A stretch of DNA of 64,000 nt, taken from the NCBI GenBank assembly GCA_015064585.1, contig SVRY01000006.1, forward strand, positions 1 through 64,000. Direction: 5' to 3'. The notes under the pieces are model-generated. The model had not been told where the DNA came from. It ran no database searches and saw nothing but the letters and a program-made list of their open reading frames with translations. Numbering within the stretch: position 1 is the stretch's first letter; each line of letters opens with the position of its first letter. The translations under genes were made by a program, and so were the position numbers. This DNA comes from Oscillospiraceae bacterium (GTDB taxonomy: Bacteria; Bacillota; Clostridia; Oscillospirales; CAG-272). Shown piece by piece: positions 23,803-31,823 of this stretch.

Positions 23803-26220
23803 ATGGCAATGTCAACACAGCTTGAATTCAAGAATTTTAAGACATTCGAAACCACCGTTGCCGGTAGAACTTTGCGCGTGGAAACCGGTAAAATGGCAGG
23901 TCTGGCCAATGGCTCCTGCCTTATTCAGTATGGCGAAACCAGCATTCTCGCCACCGCTACCGCATCTGCAAAGCCCAGAGACGGTATTGACTTTTTGCCC
24001 CTGTCGGTAGATTTTGATGAAAGAATGTACGCTGTTGGTAAGATCCCCGGCGGATATCTGCGCAGAGAAGGCAGACCTTCCGAAAAATCCATTCTCACCT
24101 CCCGTGTGATCGACCGCCCCATTCGTCCCCTGTTCCCTAAGGATTTGCGTAATGATGTGGCACTGAACTTGATGGTTATGAGCGTGGACTACGATTGCTC
24201 TCACGAAATTACCGGTATGATCGGTGCATCTATCGCACTCTCCATTTCCGATATTCCGTGGAACGGACCGATTGCGGGTGTATTTGTAGGTTTGGTTGAC
24301 GGCAAGATCGTCATCAACCCCACCCAGGAGCAGAGAAAAGTAAGCGACCTGCAACTGACTGTTGCCGGCTCTAAGGAAAAGGTTGTAATGATCGAAGCAG
24401 GTGCCAACGAAGTAGACGATGACACCATGTTCGAAGCAATCATGCAGGCACACGCAGAGATCAAGAAGATCTGTGCCTTCATTGATGAGATCGTTGCTGA
24501 GATCGGTAAGCCTAAGTTTGACTATCCTTCCTGCGAACTGGATCACGATATGTTTGACAAGGTATTCGCATATTGCGAAAAGGCTGTTATGGAAGCACTG
24601 GATACCGACGATAAAAATGTGCGTGACGCCAAGATGCAGCCCATTCAGGATGATATCGTTGAAAAATTCAGCGAAGAATATCCCGACATCGCCGCTATTC
24701 TGCCTGAGTTGATTTACAAGATTCAGAAAAAGATCGTTCGCAGATGGTTGCTCGTTGACAAGAAGAGAGTCGACGGCAGAACGATGGATCAGATCCGTCC
24801 TTTGGATGCGCAGGTTGATCTGCTTCCCAAAGTACACGGCTCCGGTATGTTCACCCGTGGTCAGACCCAGGTTTTGACCATTGCAACTCTCGGTACTCTT
24901 TCCGAAAGTCAGGAATTGGATACCATTGACGAAGAAGTGACTAAGCGCTATATGCATCACTATAACTTCCCCGGTTTCTCTGTCGGTGAAGCAAAGGCAG
25001 TTCGTTCTCCCGGACGCCGCGAGATTGGTCACGGTGCATTGGCTGAAAGATCTTTGATCCCTGTTCTTCCTTCTGTGGAAGAATTCCCCTATGCAATCCG
25101 TACTGTTTCCGAGGTTATTTCCTCTAACGGATCTACCTCTCAGGCTTCCGTTTGCGGCTCTACTTTGGCACTGATGGCGGCAGGTGTTCCGCTGAAAGCT
25201 CCCGTTGCCGGTATTTCTTGCGGTCTGATCACTGCTGAAGACGGCTCATTTGACACCATGATTGATATTCAGGGTCTGGAAGACTTCTACGGAGATATGG
25301 ACTTTAAGGTAGCAGGTACTCACAAGGGTATTACCTCTATTCAGATGGACCTGAAGGTTGACGGCTTGACTCCTGAGATCATCAAGAGCGCGTTTGAAAA
25401 GACCAAGAAGGGCAGAGAATATATCATTGACGAAGTGATCCTGAAGGCAATTCCCGCTCCCAGAGAAGAAGTTGCGGAAACTGCCCCTAAGATGATCACT
25501 ATGCAGATCAAGCCCGAAAAGATTCGTGAAGTAATCGGTAAGGGCGGCGAAGTCATCCAAAAGATCGTCGCTGAAACCGGCGCAAAGATCGACATTCAGG
25601 ATGATGGTACCGTATATATCGCTTCTGCTGACCGTAACGGTGCTTTGGCAGCTAAGGCGCAAATTGATGCGATCTGCTTTGAACCTGAAGTGGGTGCTAT
25701 TTACACCGGTAAGGTTACCCGTATTATCGAATGCGGTGCATATGTTGAATTTGCTCCCGGCAAGGAAGCCCTCTGCCATGTTCGCAATTTGGACACCAAG
25801 TTTGTAGAAAAGGTTGAGGATGTTGTCAGCGTTGGCGATGAGATCATTGTAATGTACACCGGTATCGACGATAAGGGCAGAATGAACCTGTCCCGTAAGG
25901 CAGCCCTCGGCGGCGGTGAAGAAGGCGAAAGTCGTCCTCCTCGCGCTCCCCGTGAAGGTGGCAACCGTAACGGCGGCGATCGCGGCAATCGCGGTGGTGA
26001 CCGTGGCGGCAACCGCGGCGGCAACCGTAACGGCGGCGGTGATCGCGGTCCCAGAGCTCCCCGTGAGCAAAGAGAGCCCCGCGCTCCCAGAATGGAAGAG
26101 GTAAAGGTTGAAGCACCTGCGCCCAAAGCTGAGCCTGCTCCTATTCCTGCTGTCGAAGTTGCAGAAACCGATGATAAAAAGAACAGCGGCTTCTTCTCCA
26201 TTTTCAAGAAGAAGGACTAA
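23803..26220 (+). CDS. pnp: Polynucleotide phosphorylase with RGG-rich tail
   Basis: A 3'-5' phosphorolytic exoribonuclease of the RNA degradation machinery. Two RNase PH folds are present (about 10-220 and 310-540; FTRGQTQVLTIATLG and the active-site GISCGLITAEDGSFDTMIDIQGLEDFYGD region). A KH domain follows around 555-615 (IGKGGEVIQKIVAETGAKIDIQDDG), then an S1 domain at about 620-695 (GAIYTGKVTRIIECGAYVEF). The 805 residues include a tail of about 100 beyond the core. It starts with RPPRAPREGGNRNGGDRGNR-like Gly/Arg/Asn repeats, followed by an acidic end. The tail probably adds RNA binding (inference). The start is the ATG after AAGAGGAAAAGC. Confidence 0.97.
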   Translation: MAMSTQLEFKNFKTFETTVAGRTLRVETGKMAGLANGSCLIQYGETSILATATASAKPRDGIDFLPLSVDFDERMYAVGKIPGGYLRREGRPSEKSILTSRVIDRPIRPLFPKDLRNDVALNLMVMSVDYDCSHEITGMIGASIALSISDIPWNGPIAGVFVGLVDGKIVINPTQEQRKVSDLQLTVAGSKEKVVMIEAGANEVDDDTMFEAIMQAHAEIKKICAFIDEIVAEIGKPKFDYPSCELDHDMFDKVFAYCEKAVMEALDTDDKNVRDAKMQPIQDDIVEKFSEEYPDIAAILPELIYKIQKKIVRRWLLVDKKRVDGRTMDQIRPLDAQVDLLPKVHGSGMFTRGQTQVLTIATLGTLSESQELDTIDEEVTKRYMHHYNFPGFSVGEAKAVRSPGRREIGHGALAERSLIPVLPSVEEFPYAIRTVSEVISSNGSTSQASVCGSTLALMAAGVPLKAPVAGISCGLITAEDGSFDTMIDIQGLEDFYGDMDFKVAGTHKGITSIQMDLKVDGLTPEIIKSAFEKTKKGREYIIDEVILKAIPAPREEVAETAPKMITMQIKPEKIREVIGKGGEVIQKIVAETGAKIDIQDDGTVYIASADRNGALAAKAQIDAICFEPEVGAIYTGKVTRIIECGAYVEFAPGKEALCHVRNLDTKFVEKVEDVVSVGDEIIVMYTGIDDKGRMNLSRKAALGGGEEGESRPPRAPREGGNRNGGDRGNRGGDRGGNRGGNRNGGGDRGPRAPREQREPRAPRMEEVKVEAPAPKAEPAPIPAVEVAETDDKKNSGFFSIFKKKD

Positions 26221-26223
26221 TAT

Positions 26224-26270
26224 AAACGTAAAAAGGAGTTTGTGTTTTGAGCAAACTCCTTTTTACGTTT
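26224..26270. terminator. Bidirectional terminator after pnp
   Basis: AAACGTAAAAAGGAGTTTG pairs perfectly over 19 bases with 26252-26270 and ends in a T-run. Confidence 0.85.
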
Positions 26271-26349
26271 GTTTTTACATGAAATTCTGTCTGACATATG
26301 GAAAAACAAAACAATCGATCAAATGCACTTGCAGCTGACCGATTGTTTC

Positions 26350-26994
26350 TTATAATGTTTGTAAAAAACCTGCCAGACGGTCGGCAATCAATACATGTCC
26401 TGCATCGTTTGGGTGCAGACCGTCGGGACAAAGACGCTCACGATTGCCGTCAAGATCGGGCTGAATGCCCGAAACGGCATATAAATCGAGCACGGGAATG
26501 GCATAGTACTCTGCCACTTCTTTGATGATATTCACAAAGGTTTTTAAATTGGCAGTCTCCTTGTAGTTTGCCTTTTGATGACGGTCATTGCGGCAGTGCA
26601 GAGGAGTCATAATGACAACAGTTGGATAGGTTTCAGCCAAATAGGAAAACAGCAGATGGCAAGCACCATAAAAGGTGTCGTCTCTGCGATCTTCAAAATG
26701 CCCAAGCGGTGCATCGCCATGACCGTAGTCATTGGTACCGCCGAAAAAGATACAGATATCTGCATCGGTATCCATTTCGCGGCAACGGTTGCACATTTCA
26801 CCGTCGCTTTTGATCCAGTCGACCCATTCTAAGCGTTTGGCAATGCGAGTGGCGGAAATGCCGTAATTGGTTGCCTTTTCAAGATGAAAACGTTCTTTCA
26901 AAAGATTCAAATAAATTTTATCGGGATGGGATACCCCCCATCCTTCGGTGATACTGTCGCCGAGAAACACAATCTTTTTTCCTTCAATATTCAT
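26350..26994 (-). CDS. SGNH/GDSL hydrolase
   Basis: A 214-residue esterase-fold protein. Block I is KIVFLGDSITEGWG with the catalytic Ser. NYGISATRIAKRL gives block II, FFGGTNDYGHG block III with the Asn, and CPDGLHPNDAGH block V with the Asp and His. The protein is intracellular (no signal peptide); the substrate is unknown. The start at 26994 has GAGG five bases upstream; an earlier in-frame ATG at 27024 lies inside the Nudix gene. Last gene of the secB-like/Nudix/SGNH group. Confidence 0.9.
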   Translation of the reverse strand: MNIEGKKIVFLGDSITEGWGVSHPDKIYLNLLKERFHLEKATNYGISATRIAKRLEWVDWIKSDGEMCNRCREMDTDADICIFFGGTNDYGHGDAPLGHFEDRRDDTFYGACHLLFSYLAETYPTVVIMTPLHCRNDRHQKANYKETANLKTFVNIIKEVAEYYAIPVLDLYAVSGIQPDLDGNRERLCPDGLHPNDAGHVLIADRLAGFLQTL

Positions 26995-27001
26995 AAATAC
27001 C

Positions 27002-27472
27002 TCATCGTGTGATTGGATTTCCATTCAGTACCGCATCGGTCAGTTTGTCCCCGCGGTAGATTAGTTTTAGTGAAAAATAAGGAATATCCCGGGTGAGCAG
27101 TTCTAAGAATATGCGGTCGCCCTCCCATAGCCGAAGATGTGGAACGTCTTCTTTGGATATCCATTTCAATTCACCTTCGCTACACTCCTGCAATGTTCCG
27201 GTAAAAGCGTCAGCAGTAAAAAGATGCATCCATTCACCTTCAAAGGTATCCGAAACAAAGGTTACAAGACCGCGGGCATGGCAGTTTTGTAAAATGAGTC
27301 CTGTTTCTTCCAAGACTTCTCTCAAGATGCATTCATCGGGAGATTCGTTTTCTTCGATGTGACCGCCTACTCCGATCCACTTGCCCTTATTAACATCTTG
27401 CTCTTTTTTTGTGCGGTGGAGCATGAGATAGCATCCGTCTTTTTCAATATAACATAAGGTAGTGGCCTTCAT
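27002..27472 (-). CDS. Nudix hydrolase (8-oxo-dGTP diphosphatase-like)
   Basis: A 156-residue protein with a complete Nudix box: GHIEENESPDECILREVLEETGL matches GX5EX7REUXEEXGU at about residues 37-59. The N-terminal ATTLCYIEKDGCYLMLHRTKK and the GKWIGVGGHIE loop resemble MutT/YtkD-like pyrophosphohydrolases. It overlaps the secB-like gene by four bases (ATGA). Confidence 0.92.
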   Translation of the reverse strand: MKATTLCYIEKDGCYLMLHRTKKEQDVNKGKWIGVGGHIEENESPDECILREVLEETGLILQNCHARGLVTFVSDTFEGEWMHLFTADAFTGTLQECSEGELKWISKEDVPHLRLWEGDRIFLELLTRDIPYFSLKLIYRGDKLTDAVLNGNPITR

Positions 27473-27876
27473 TCTTTGTCACCCTTAAATCCGTTCATGT
27501 CGAAACGGATGATGTTTTGTTTTTCAATTTCTGCCATGGGAAAGATGATGGGAGGGATGCCTGCATTTACTGTAACGCCGGACAGCATGGCACGGGCAAA
27601 AGGAAAGAGTTCTTTGTAGGTTTGTATGTGAATGTTTTCTTTGGCAGTGCCTTCTTTATAGGAAAACAGTCCTATGATGACTGCGTGGATTCCAAACATA
27701 TCGGGAGATTCTTTATGCTGTGCATCCAGTGTCAATTCGCATTGGCAAAGATTGTTGCCGGCATATTTTACATTATACTGAAATTTATGTTCAAGCTGGA
27801 TCCGGGTTCCGGGTTTTACTTTATTGATAAAACGGATCTCTTCGGCATGCCAGCCTTTCAGGGATACTTCACTCAT
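27469..27876 (-). CDS. SecB-like chaperone
   Basis: A 135-residue all-beta-type protein whose C-terminal half reads ELFPFARAMLSGVTVNAGIPPIIFPM. This is very close to the SecB signature (FPxxRxxxxxxTxxxGxPPLxL). SecB keeps exported proteins unfolded for SecA in proteobacteria; Gram-positive versions are scattered and some pair with toxin-antitoxin systems. No toxin gene is visible here. It is the first gene of the group with Nudix and SGNH hydrolases, with GGAGAAC before the ATG. Confidence 0.75.
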   Translation of the reverse strand: MSEVSLKGWHAEEIRFINKVKPGTRIQLEHKFQYNVKYAGNNLCQCELTLDAQHKESPDMFGIHAVIIGLFSYKEGTAKENIHIQTYKELFPFARAMLSGVTVNAGIPPIIFPMAEIEKQNIIRFDMNGFKGDKE

Positions 27877-28059
27877 GATGTTCTCCTTTGCGTTTTTTCT
27901 ATTGTATCATTTTTTGTTGCAAAATTCAAGTCAAAATAGGAATGATTTTAACCATAGGAGGCGAAATTGACTATAAGTTTGTAGAATTTGCCTATTACAT
28001 TTTTGGCTAGAAAGTGCTAAAATATAATTAGCAAATATCAGGAGCTTTTTGAGGTGGTT

Positions 28060-28578
28060 ATGAATTATCAAATTGGCGAGGTTGTGCTTTACGGCACGGA
28101 AGGGATCTGTACGGTGCTTGGGACCGAAGAGAAACGTTTCGGAAAAGAAGCGCTGATGTATTACGTACTGGAATCAAAGAGCAAAGGTTCGCGTATTTAT
28201 GTGCCTTTTTCCAATGAAACGCTGGTCAACCGTATTCGCAAACCGCTTTTCGAAAATGAAATGAAAGAGTTGCTTGCAAGTATTGATACAATTGATGAGC
28301 TTGCATGGATCGAGAATGACCGAGAACGTAAAACGGCGAATATGGCGTGCGTGGCAAACGGTTCGGCTACGGAACTGCTGATGCTTATGAAGACGATTCA
28401 AAGTCGCAGAATGGAGTTGGAAAGCAAAGGAAAGCGATTGTATGCCCATGATGATCGTTCTTACCGCGAAGCAAGAGCGCTTTTGGTGGCGGAAATGACC
28501 GCTTCCTTTGGAATTACCGAAGAGCAAGCAAGTATTATGCTGTTTGAAACCTGGGAACCGCTCGGAATAGCGGAATAA
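28060..28578 (+). CDS. CarD-family transcription regulator
   Basis: A 172-residue protein. The N-terminal 60 residues (YQIGEVVLYGTEGICTVLGTEEK, then MYYVLESKSKGSRIYVPFSN) form a CarD/TRCF RNA-polymerase-interaction domain. The rest is helical, as in CarD proteins that stabilise open promoter complexes. I prefer the ATG at 28060, five bases after GAGG, over the GTG at 28054. It appears monocistronic. Confidence 0.88.
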   Translation: MNYQIGEVVLYGTEGICTVLGTEEKRFGKEALMYYVLESKSKGSRIYVPFSNETLVNRIRKPLFENEMKELLASIDTIDELAWIENDRERKTANMACVANGSATELLMLMKTIQSRRMELESKGKRLYAHDDRSYREARALLVAEMTASFGITEEQASIMLFETWEPLGIAE

Positions 28579-28598
28579 ATATTTTATTATTATATAAC

Positions 28599-28645
28599 CA
28601 AAGAGAGATTTCTTAGCAATGAGACATCTCTCTTTGTTTTGTTTA
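28599..28645 (+). terminator. Terminator after carD
   Basis: CAAAGAGAGAT pairs with ATCTCTCTTTG, followed by a T-rich tail. Confidence 0.75.
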
Positions 28646-28675
28646 TGGTATTTAAAGTTTCAAAGGTAGGATGGT

Positions 28676-29446
28676 TTACAGATAATTGACTGCCAGTATG
28701 ACCGCTCCAAGGACAGTTAGAATGATGCCCGTGGCACGATTAAGGGTTTTGGGTGATGCTTTGTTTGCCCAAAGTGCGGCAAGCCTTGCCCAAAGAAGGG
28801 TGAAAACGATGCATAGAAATAGGATTGTCAAATCAGGCATACCGCCTGCAATAAAATGACTGACCGATCCGGTAAAGGCAGTAAATGCCATGATGAAAAC
28901 ACTGGTGCCCACGGCAGTTTTCAGCTCATAGCCGAGAACTCCTGTCAAAATCAATAGCATCATCATGCCGCCGCCTGCGCCTACAAAGCCGCAGATGAAT
29001 CCGATGAGAATGCCGCAAAGCAAACTTTCGGTGATCTGACGGCGGCGGGATTTCCCGCCTCTTGCCTCTTTTGTGGTCATAACAGGCTTTACGATAAATT
29101 TAATACCCAGTATCATGGTCATAAATACCGAGAAATTCCCCATGGTGGAGCGTTCTACCTGATTGGCAACCAAACTGCCAACCACGGTGAACAAAAGGAC
29201 AGCGCACATCATAACGATCCCGTTTTTGATGTCCAAATTTTTGTTTTTGCCATATGTATATGCCGAAACGGCGCTGGCAAGCACATCGGAAGCAAGGGCG
29301 ATACCCACAGCAAGGTAGGGATCCATATTCAAAAAGGTGGTAAGCATGGGACTAATGACTGCCGCGGCACTCATGCCAGCAAAACCGGTACCGAGTCCGG
29401 CTCCCATGCCTGCAAGAAAACAGATGAAAATCTTATAAACTAACAT
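28676..29446 (-). CDS. TSUP (TauE/SafE) family membrane transporter
   Basis: A 256-residue protein with about eight hydrophobic segments. The duplicated TSUP signature reads GMGAGLGTGFAGMSAAAVISPML at the N-terminus and GFICGFVGAGGGMMMLLILTGVLG in the second half. The family exports or imports sulfite, sulfoacetate and similar anions; the substrate is unknown. AGGAG lies six bases before the ATG at 29446. An earlier in-frame ATG lacks a site. Confidence 0.9.
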   Translation of the reverse strand: MLVYKIFICFLAGMGAGLGTGFAGMSAAAVISPMLTTFLNMDPYLAVGIALASDVLASAVSAYTYGKNKNLDIKNGIVMMCAVLLFTVVGSLVANQVERSTMGNFSVFMTMILGIKFIVKPVMTTKEARGGKSRRRQITESLLCGILIGFICGFVGAGGGMMMLLILTGVLGYELKTAVGTSVFIMAFTAFTGSVSHFIAGGMPDLTILFLCIVFTLLWARLAALWANKASPKTLNRATGIILTVLGAVILAVNYL

Positions 29447-29508
29447 GTTTTTCTCCTGTATGATAGTAGGAGAATTGTAGCATAAGTTCAAAGAAAAGTC
29501 AAGAAAAA

Positions 29509-29533
29509 TGAGCCGCTATGAATAAGCGGCTCA
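29509..29533 (-). terminator. Terminator for RNase J
   Basis: TGAGCCGCT / AGCGGCTCA hairpin followed by a T-run on the minus strand, eight bases past the stop. Confidence 0.75.
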
Positions 29534-29540
29534 AAACGCA

Positions 29541-31223
29541 TTATAAATTGATGATTACCGGCAGAACCATGGGACGGCGCTTGGTTTTGTTGTAAATGAG
29601 ATGATTGATGTCGTCGCGGAGTTTGTTTTTGATTTGCGCCCAATCGTTGATTCCCATGCCAAGGCTGTCACTGAGACTATCAAACGCTTCTTGTTTCAGA
29701 TCAGCCATCAATTCTTCCGATTCTTTGACATATACAAAACCGCGGGTGACAATGTCGGGGGCGGATGCAATGGTGTTGTCATAACTGTTTACCACCGCTA
29801 CGATGACGATGATGCCGTCCTCGCCCAAATGTTTGCGGTCACGCAGTACAATGCTGCCCACATCCCCGACACCTTTTCCGTCGATCATGATCTTGCCGGC
29901 AGGCACTGTACCATTGAATGCGGCAGATTTTTGACCCACTTCCAATACTTTTCCAATGTCGGAAACAAAAATGTTTTTTTCAGGCATTCCCATTTCGATA
30001 GCGAGATCTCTGTGCGAACAAAGGTGCTTACACTCACCGTGAATGGGCATGAAAAACTTTGGCTTGATCAGAGCGTGCATCAGCTTGATTTCTTCGCGGC
30101 AGGCGTGTCCCGATACATGAACATCGGAGGTCGCTTCACGGTAAACTGAAATGCCTCTGCGGTAGAGTTCGTTTACGATATTATCCACCAGCTTTTCATT
30201 TCCGGGGATGGGGTGAGCGGAAATGACTACAAGGTCTTTGCTGCCTAAGATCACGCGGTCGTGCTCGCCGTATGCCATACGGTAAAGCGCAGACATGGGC
30301 TCTCCTTGGCTGCCGGTGCAGATGATGGTGAGCTGTTCGGGATTATATCGTTTCATCTCGTTGATGTCCGCAAGTAAGCCTTCCGGCACGTTCATGTAGC
30401 CGAGTTCACTGGCGGCGGATACAATATTTTGCATACTGCGTCCCGTTATGGCAACTTTTCTGCCATAACGGGCGCTTTTGTCTATGATCTGCTGTACACG
30501 GTGTACGTTGGATGAAAAGGTGGCAATGACAAGACGCTTATCGCGGTTTTGGGAGAAGATGTTGTCTAGTGCCTGCCCCACCGTACGTTCGGAAGGTGTA
30601 TAACCGGGGCGCTCCACATTGGTCGATTCGCAGAGCATTAACAATACACCTTTTTTGCCGATTTCGGCAAGACGGTGCAGATCCATAACATCTCCGTCGA
30701 TAGGCGTCAGATCCAGTTTGAAGTCACCGGTGTGCAAAACGGTACCAATGGGGGTTTTGATTGCCAGACAACAGGCGTCTGCAATGGAGTGGTTAACGCG
30801 AATAAATTCCACTTGGAAATTTCCGACTTTTACAGTGTCACCGGCTTCTACATCCACAAGCTCGGGAATGAAGTCCAAATTATGCTCTTGTAATTTGTTT
30901 TGCAGAATGCCGATGGCAAGGCGAGTAGCGAAAATAGGTATGTTCAGCGTTTTTAATAAATAGGGGAGTGCGCCAATGTGATCCTCGTGCCCATGGGTGA
31001 TAAAAACGCCAAGCAGTTTTTCCTGATTTTTTTCCACATAGGAAAAATCGGGGATCACCAGATCGATTCCCAACATATCATCGTCCGGGAAACCAATACC
31101 GCAGTCAATAATAATCATTTCATCTTTATATTCGATGAGGGTCATGTTTTTGCCGATCTCATTCAGACCGCCCAGCAACATGACTTTTAGTTTTTCTTCG
31201 GGTTTCTTTACGTTCTTTGCCAT
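29541..31223 (-). CDS. rnj: Ribonuclease J
   Basis: A 560-residue metallo-beta-lactamase/beta-CASP ribonuclease with 5'-3' exo- and endonuclease activity in mRNA decay and rRNA maturation. The motif VFITHGHEDHIGALPYLL supplies the metal ligands. TGDFKLDLTPIDG, the beta-CASP segment ICTGSQGEPMSALYRMAYG and VHVSGHACREEI complete the site, and HGECKHL follows. The start at 31223 has AAAGGAAC upstream; an ATG 42 bases earlier lacks one. Only one RNase J copy is in this window. Confidence 0.95.
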   Translation of the reverse strand: MAKNVKKPEEKLKVMLLGGLNEIGKNMTLIEYKDEMIIIDCGIGFPDDDMLGIDLVIPDFSYVEKNQEKLLGVFITHGHEDHIGALPYLLKTLNIPIFATRLAIGILQNKLQEHNLDFIPELVDVEAGDTVKVGNFQVEFIRVNHSIADACCLAIKTPIGTVLHTGDFKLDLTPIDGDVMDLHRLAEIGKKGVLLMLCESTNVERPGYTPSERTVGQALDNIFSQNRDKRLVIATFSSNVHRVQQIIDKSARYGRKVAITGRSMQNIVSAASELGYMNVPEGLLADINEMKRYNPEQLTIICTGSQGEPMSALYRMAYGEHDRVILGSKDLVVISAHPIPGNEKLVDNIVNELYRRGISVYREATSDVHVSGHACREEIKLMHALIKPKFFMPIHGECKHLCSHRDLAIEMGMPEKNIFVSDIGKVLEVGQKSAAFNGTVPAGKIMIDGKGVGDVGSIVLRDRKHLGEDGIIVIVAVVNSYDNTIASAPDIVTRGFVYVKESEELMADLKQEAFDSLSDSLGMGINDWAQIKNKLRDDINHLIYNKTKRRPMVLPVIINL

Positions 31224-31408
31224 ATAGTTCCTTTCTGTAAAAATGTGCAACAAAGCAAAGGGCATTTACTTAACGTCAAATGTCCCTGTAAATGTATTGC
31301 GGTGTCCGATACGTTCCAAGCCCACAGAACGATGGCTGTACCGCATTTGTACGATTATCTGTCAAGAGTAATATAACAAATAAATATGAATAAATTATGA
31401 ACAAAATG

Positions 31409-31696
31409 TTAAAACAGCACTGCGTACAGGAGCGTGGTCAGACCTACAATGCTAAGGGAAGTGAAAATGCCCAAGAAAAACCAACCAAAACGTTGTCGGA
31501 TAGGGGAAACAGCCTTTTTGTTTTTTTGATAGACGCGTTGACTCTGTGCATGCTGAATAATACGGTTTGCTTCTTCCACCATAGCGCTGTCTTCCGTATA
31601 TTCCATTTTGTCTTTTAATATCAAATATACTTCTTCAAAGCATTGGCTGTCATCGGTTTTTAGTACGATCATTTTCTTTTGTAGGCTTTTTTGCAA
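31409..31696 (-). CDS. Small C-terminally anchored membrane protein, unknown
   Basis: A 95-residue protein. A soluble N-terminal part (MIVLKTDDSQCFEEVYLILKD, then MVEEANRIIQHAQSQ) is followed by a basic linker and one TM helix at about 71-94. I do not recognise a named family. The start is a TTG with AAAGGTGGG eight bases upstream. It is divergent from the nucleotidyltransferase gene; an inverted repeat lies between them. Confidence 0.65.
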   Translation of the reverse strand: MQKSLQKKMIVLKTDDSQCFEEVYLILKDKMEYTEDSAMVEEANRIIQHAQSQRVYQKNKKAVSPIRQRFGWFFLGIFTSLSIVGLTTLLYAVLF

Positions 31697-31725
31697 TTAA
31701 AATCCCACCTTTCATAAGACGGATA

Positions 31726-31758
31726 GAATATTCTTTTCCATGCTGAGGAAAAATATTC
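31726..31758. repeat. Inverted repeat between divergent genes
   Basis: GAATATTCTTTTCC and GGAAAAATATTC (one unpaired base) flank ATGCTGA. It could be an operator or a transcript hairpin; no T-tract follows. Confidence 0.45.
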
Positions 31759-31823
31759 ACCTTTCGGAATAAAGCCGACAGAAAAGGAAAAAATAGTATT
31801 AAAAGCGAAATGAAAGGTGAACA

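Noticed and set aside
23812-25032. A 406-residue open frame on the minus strand
   Set aside because: It is antisense to pnp; the plus strand encodes an unmistakable PNPase.
25844-26207. Open frames antisense to the PNPase tail
   Set aside because: The Gly/Arg-rich coding repeats leave several frames open by composition; none has a plausible start or family.
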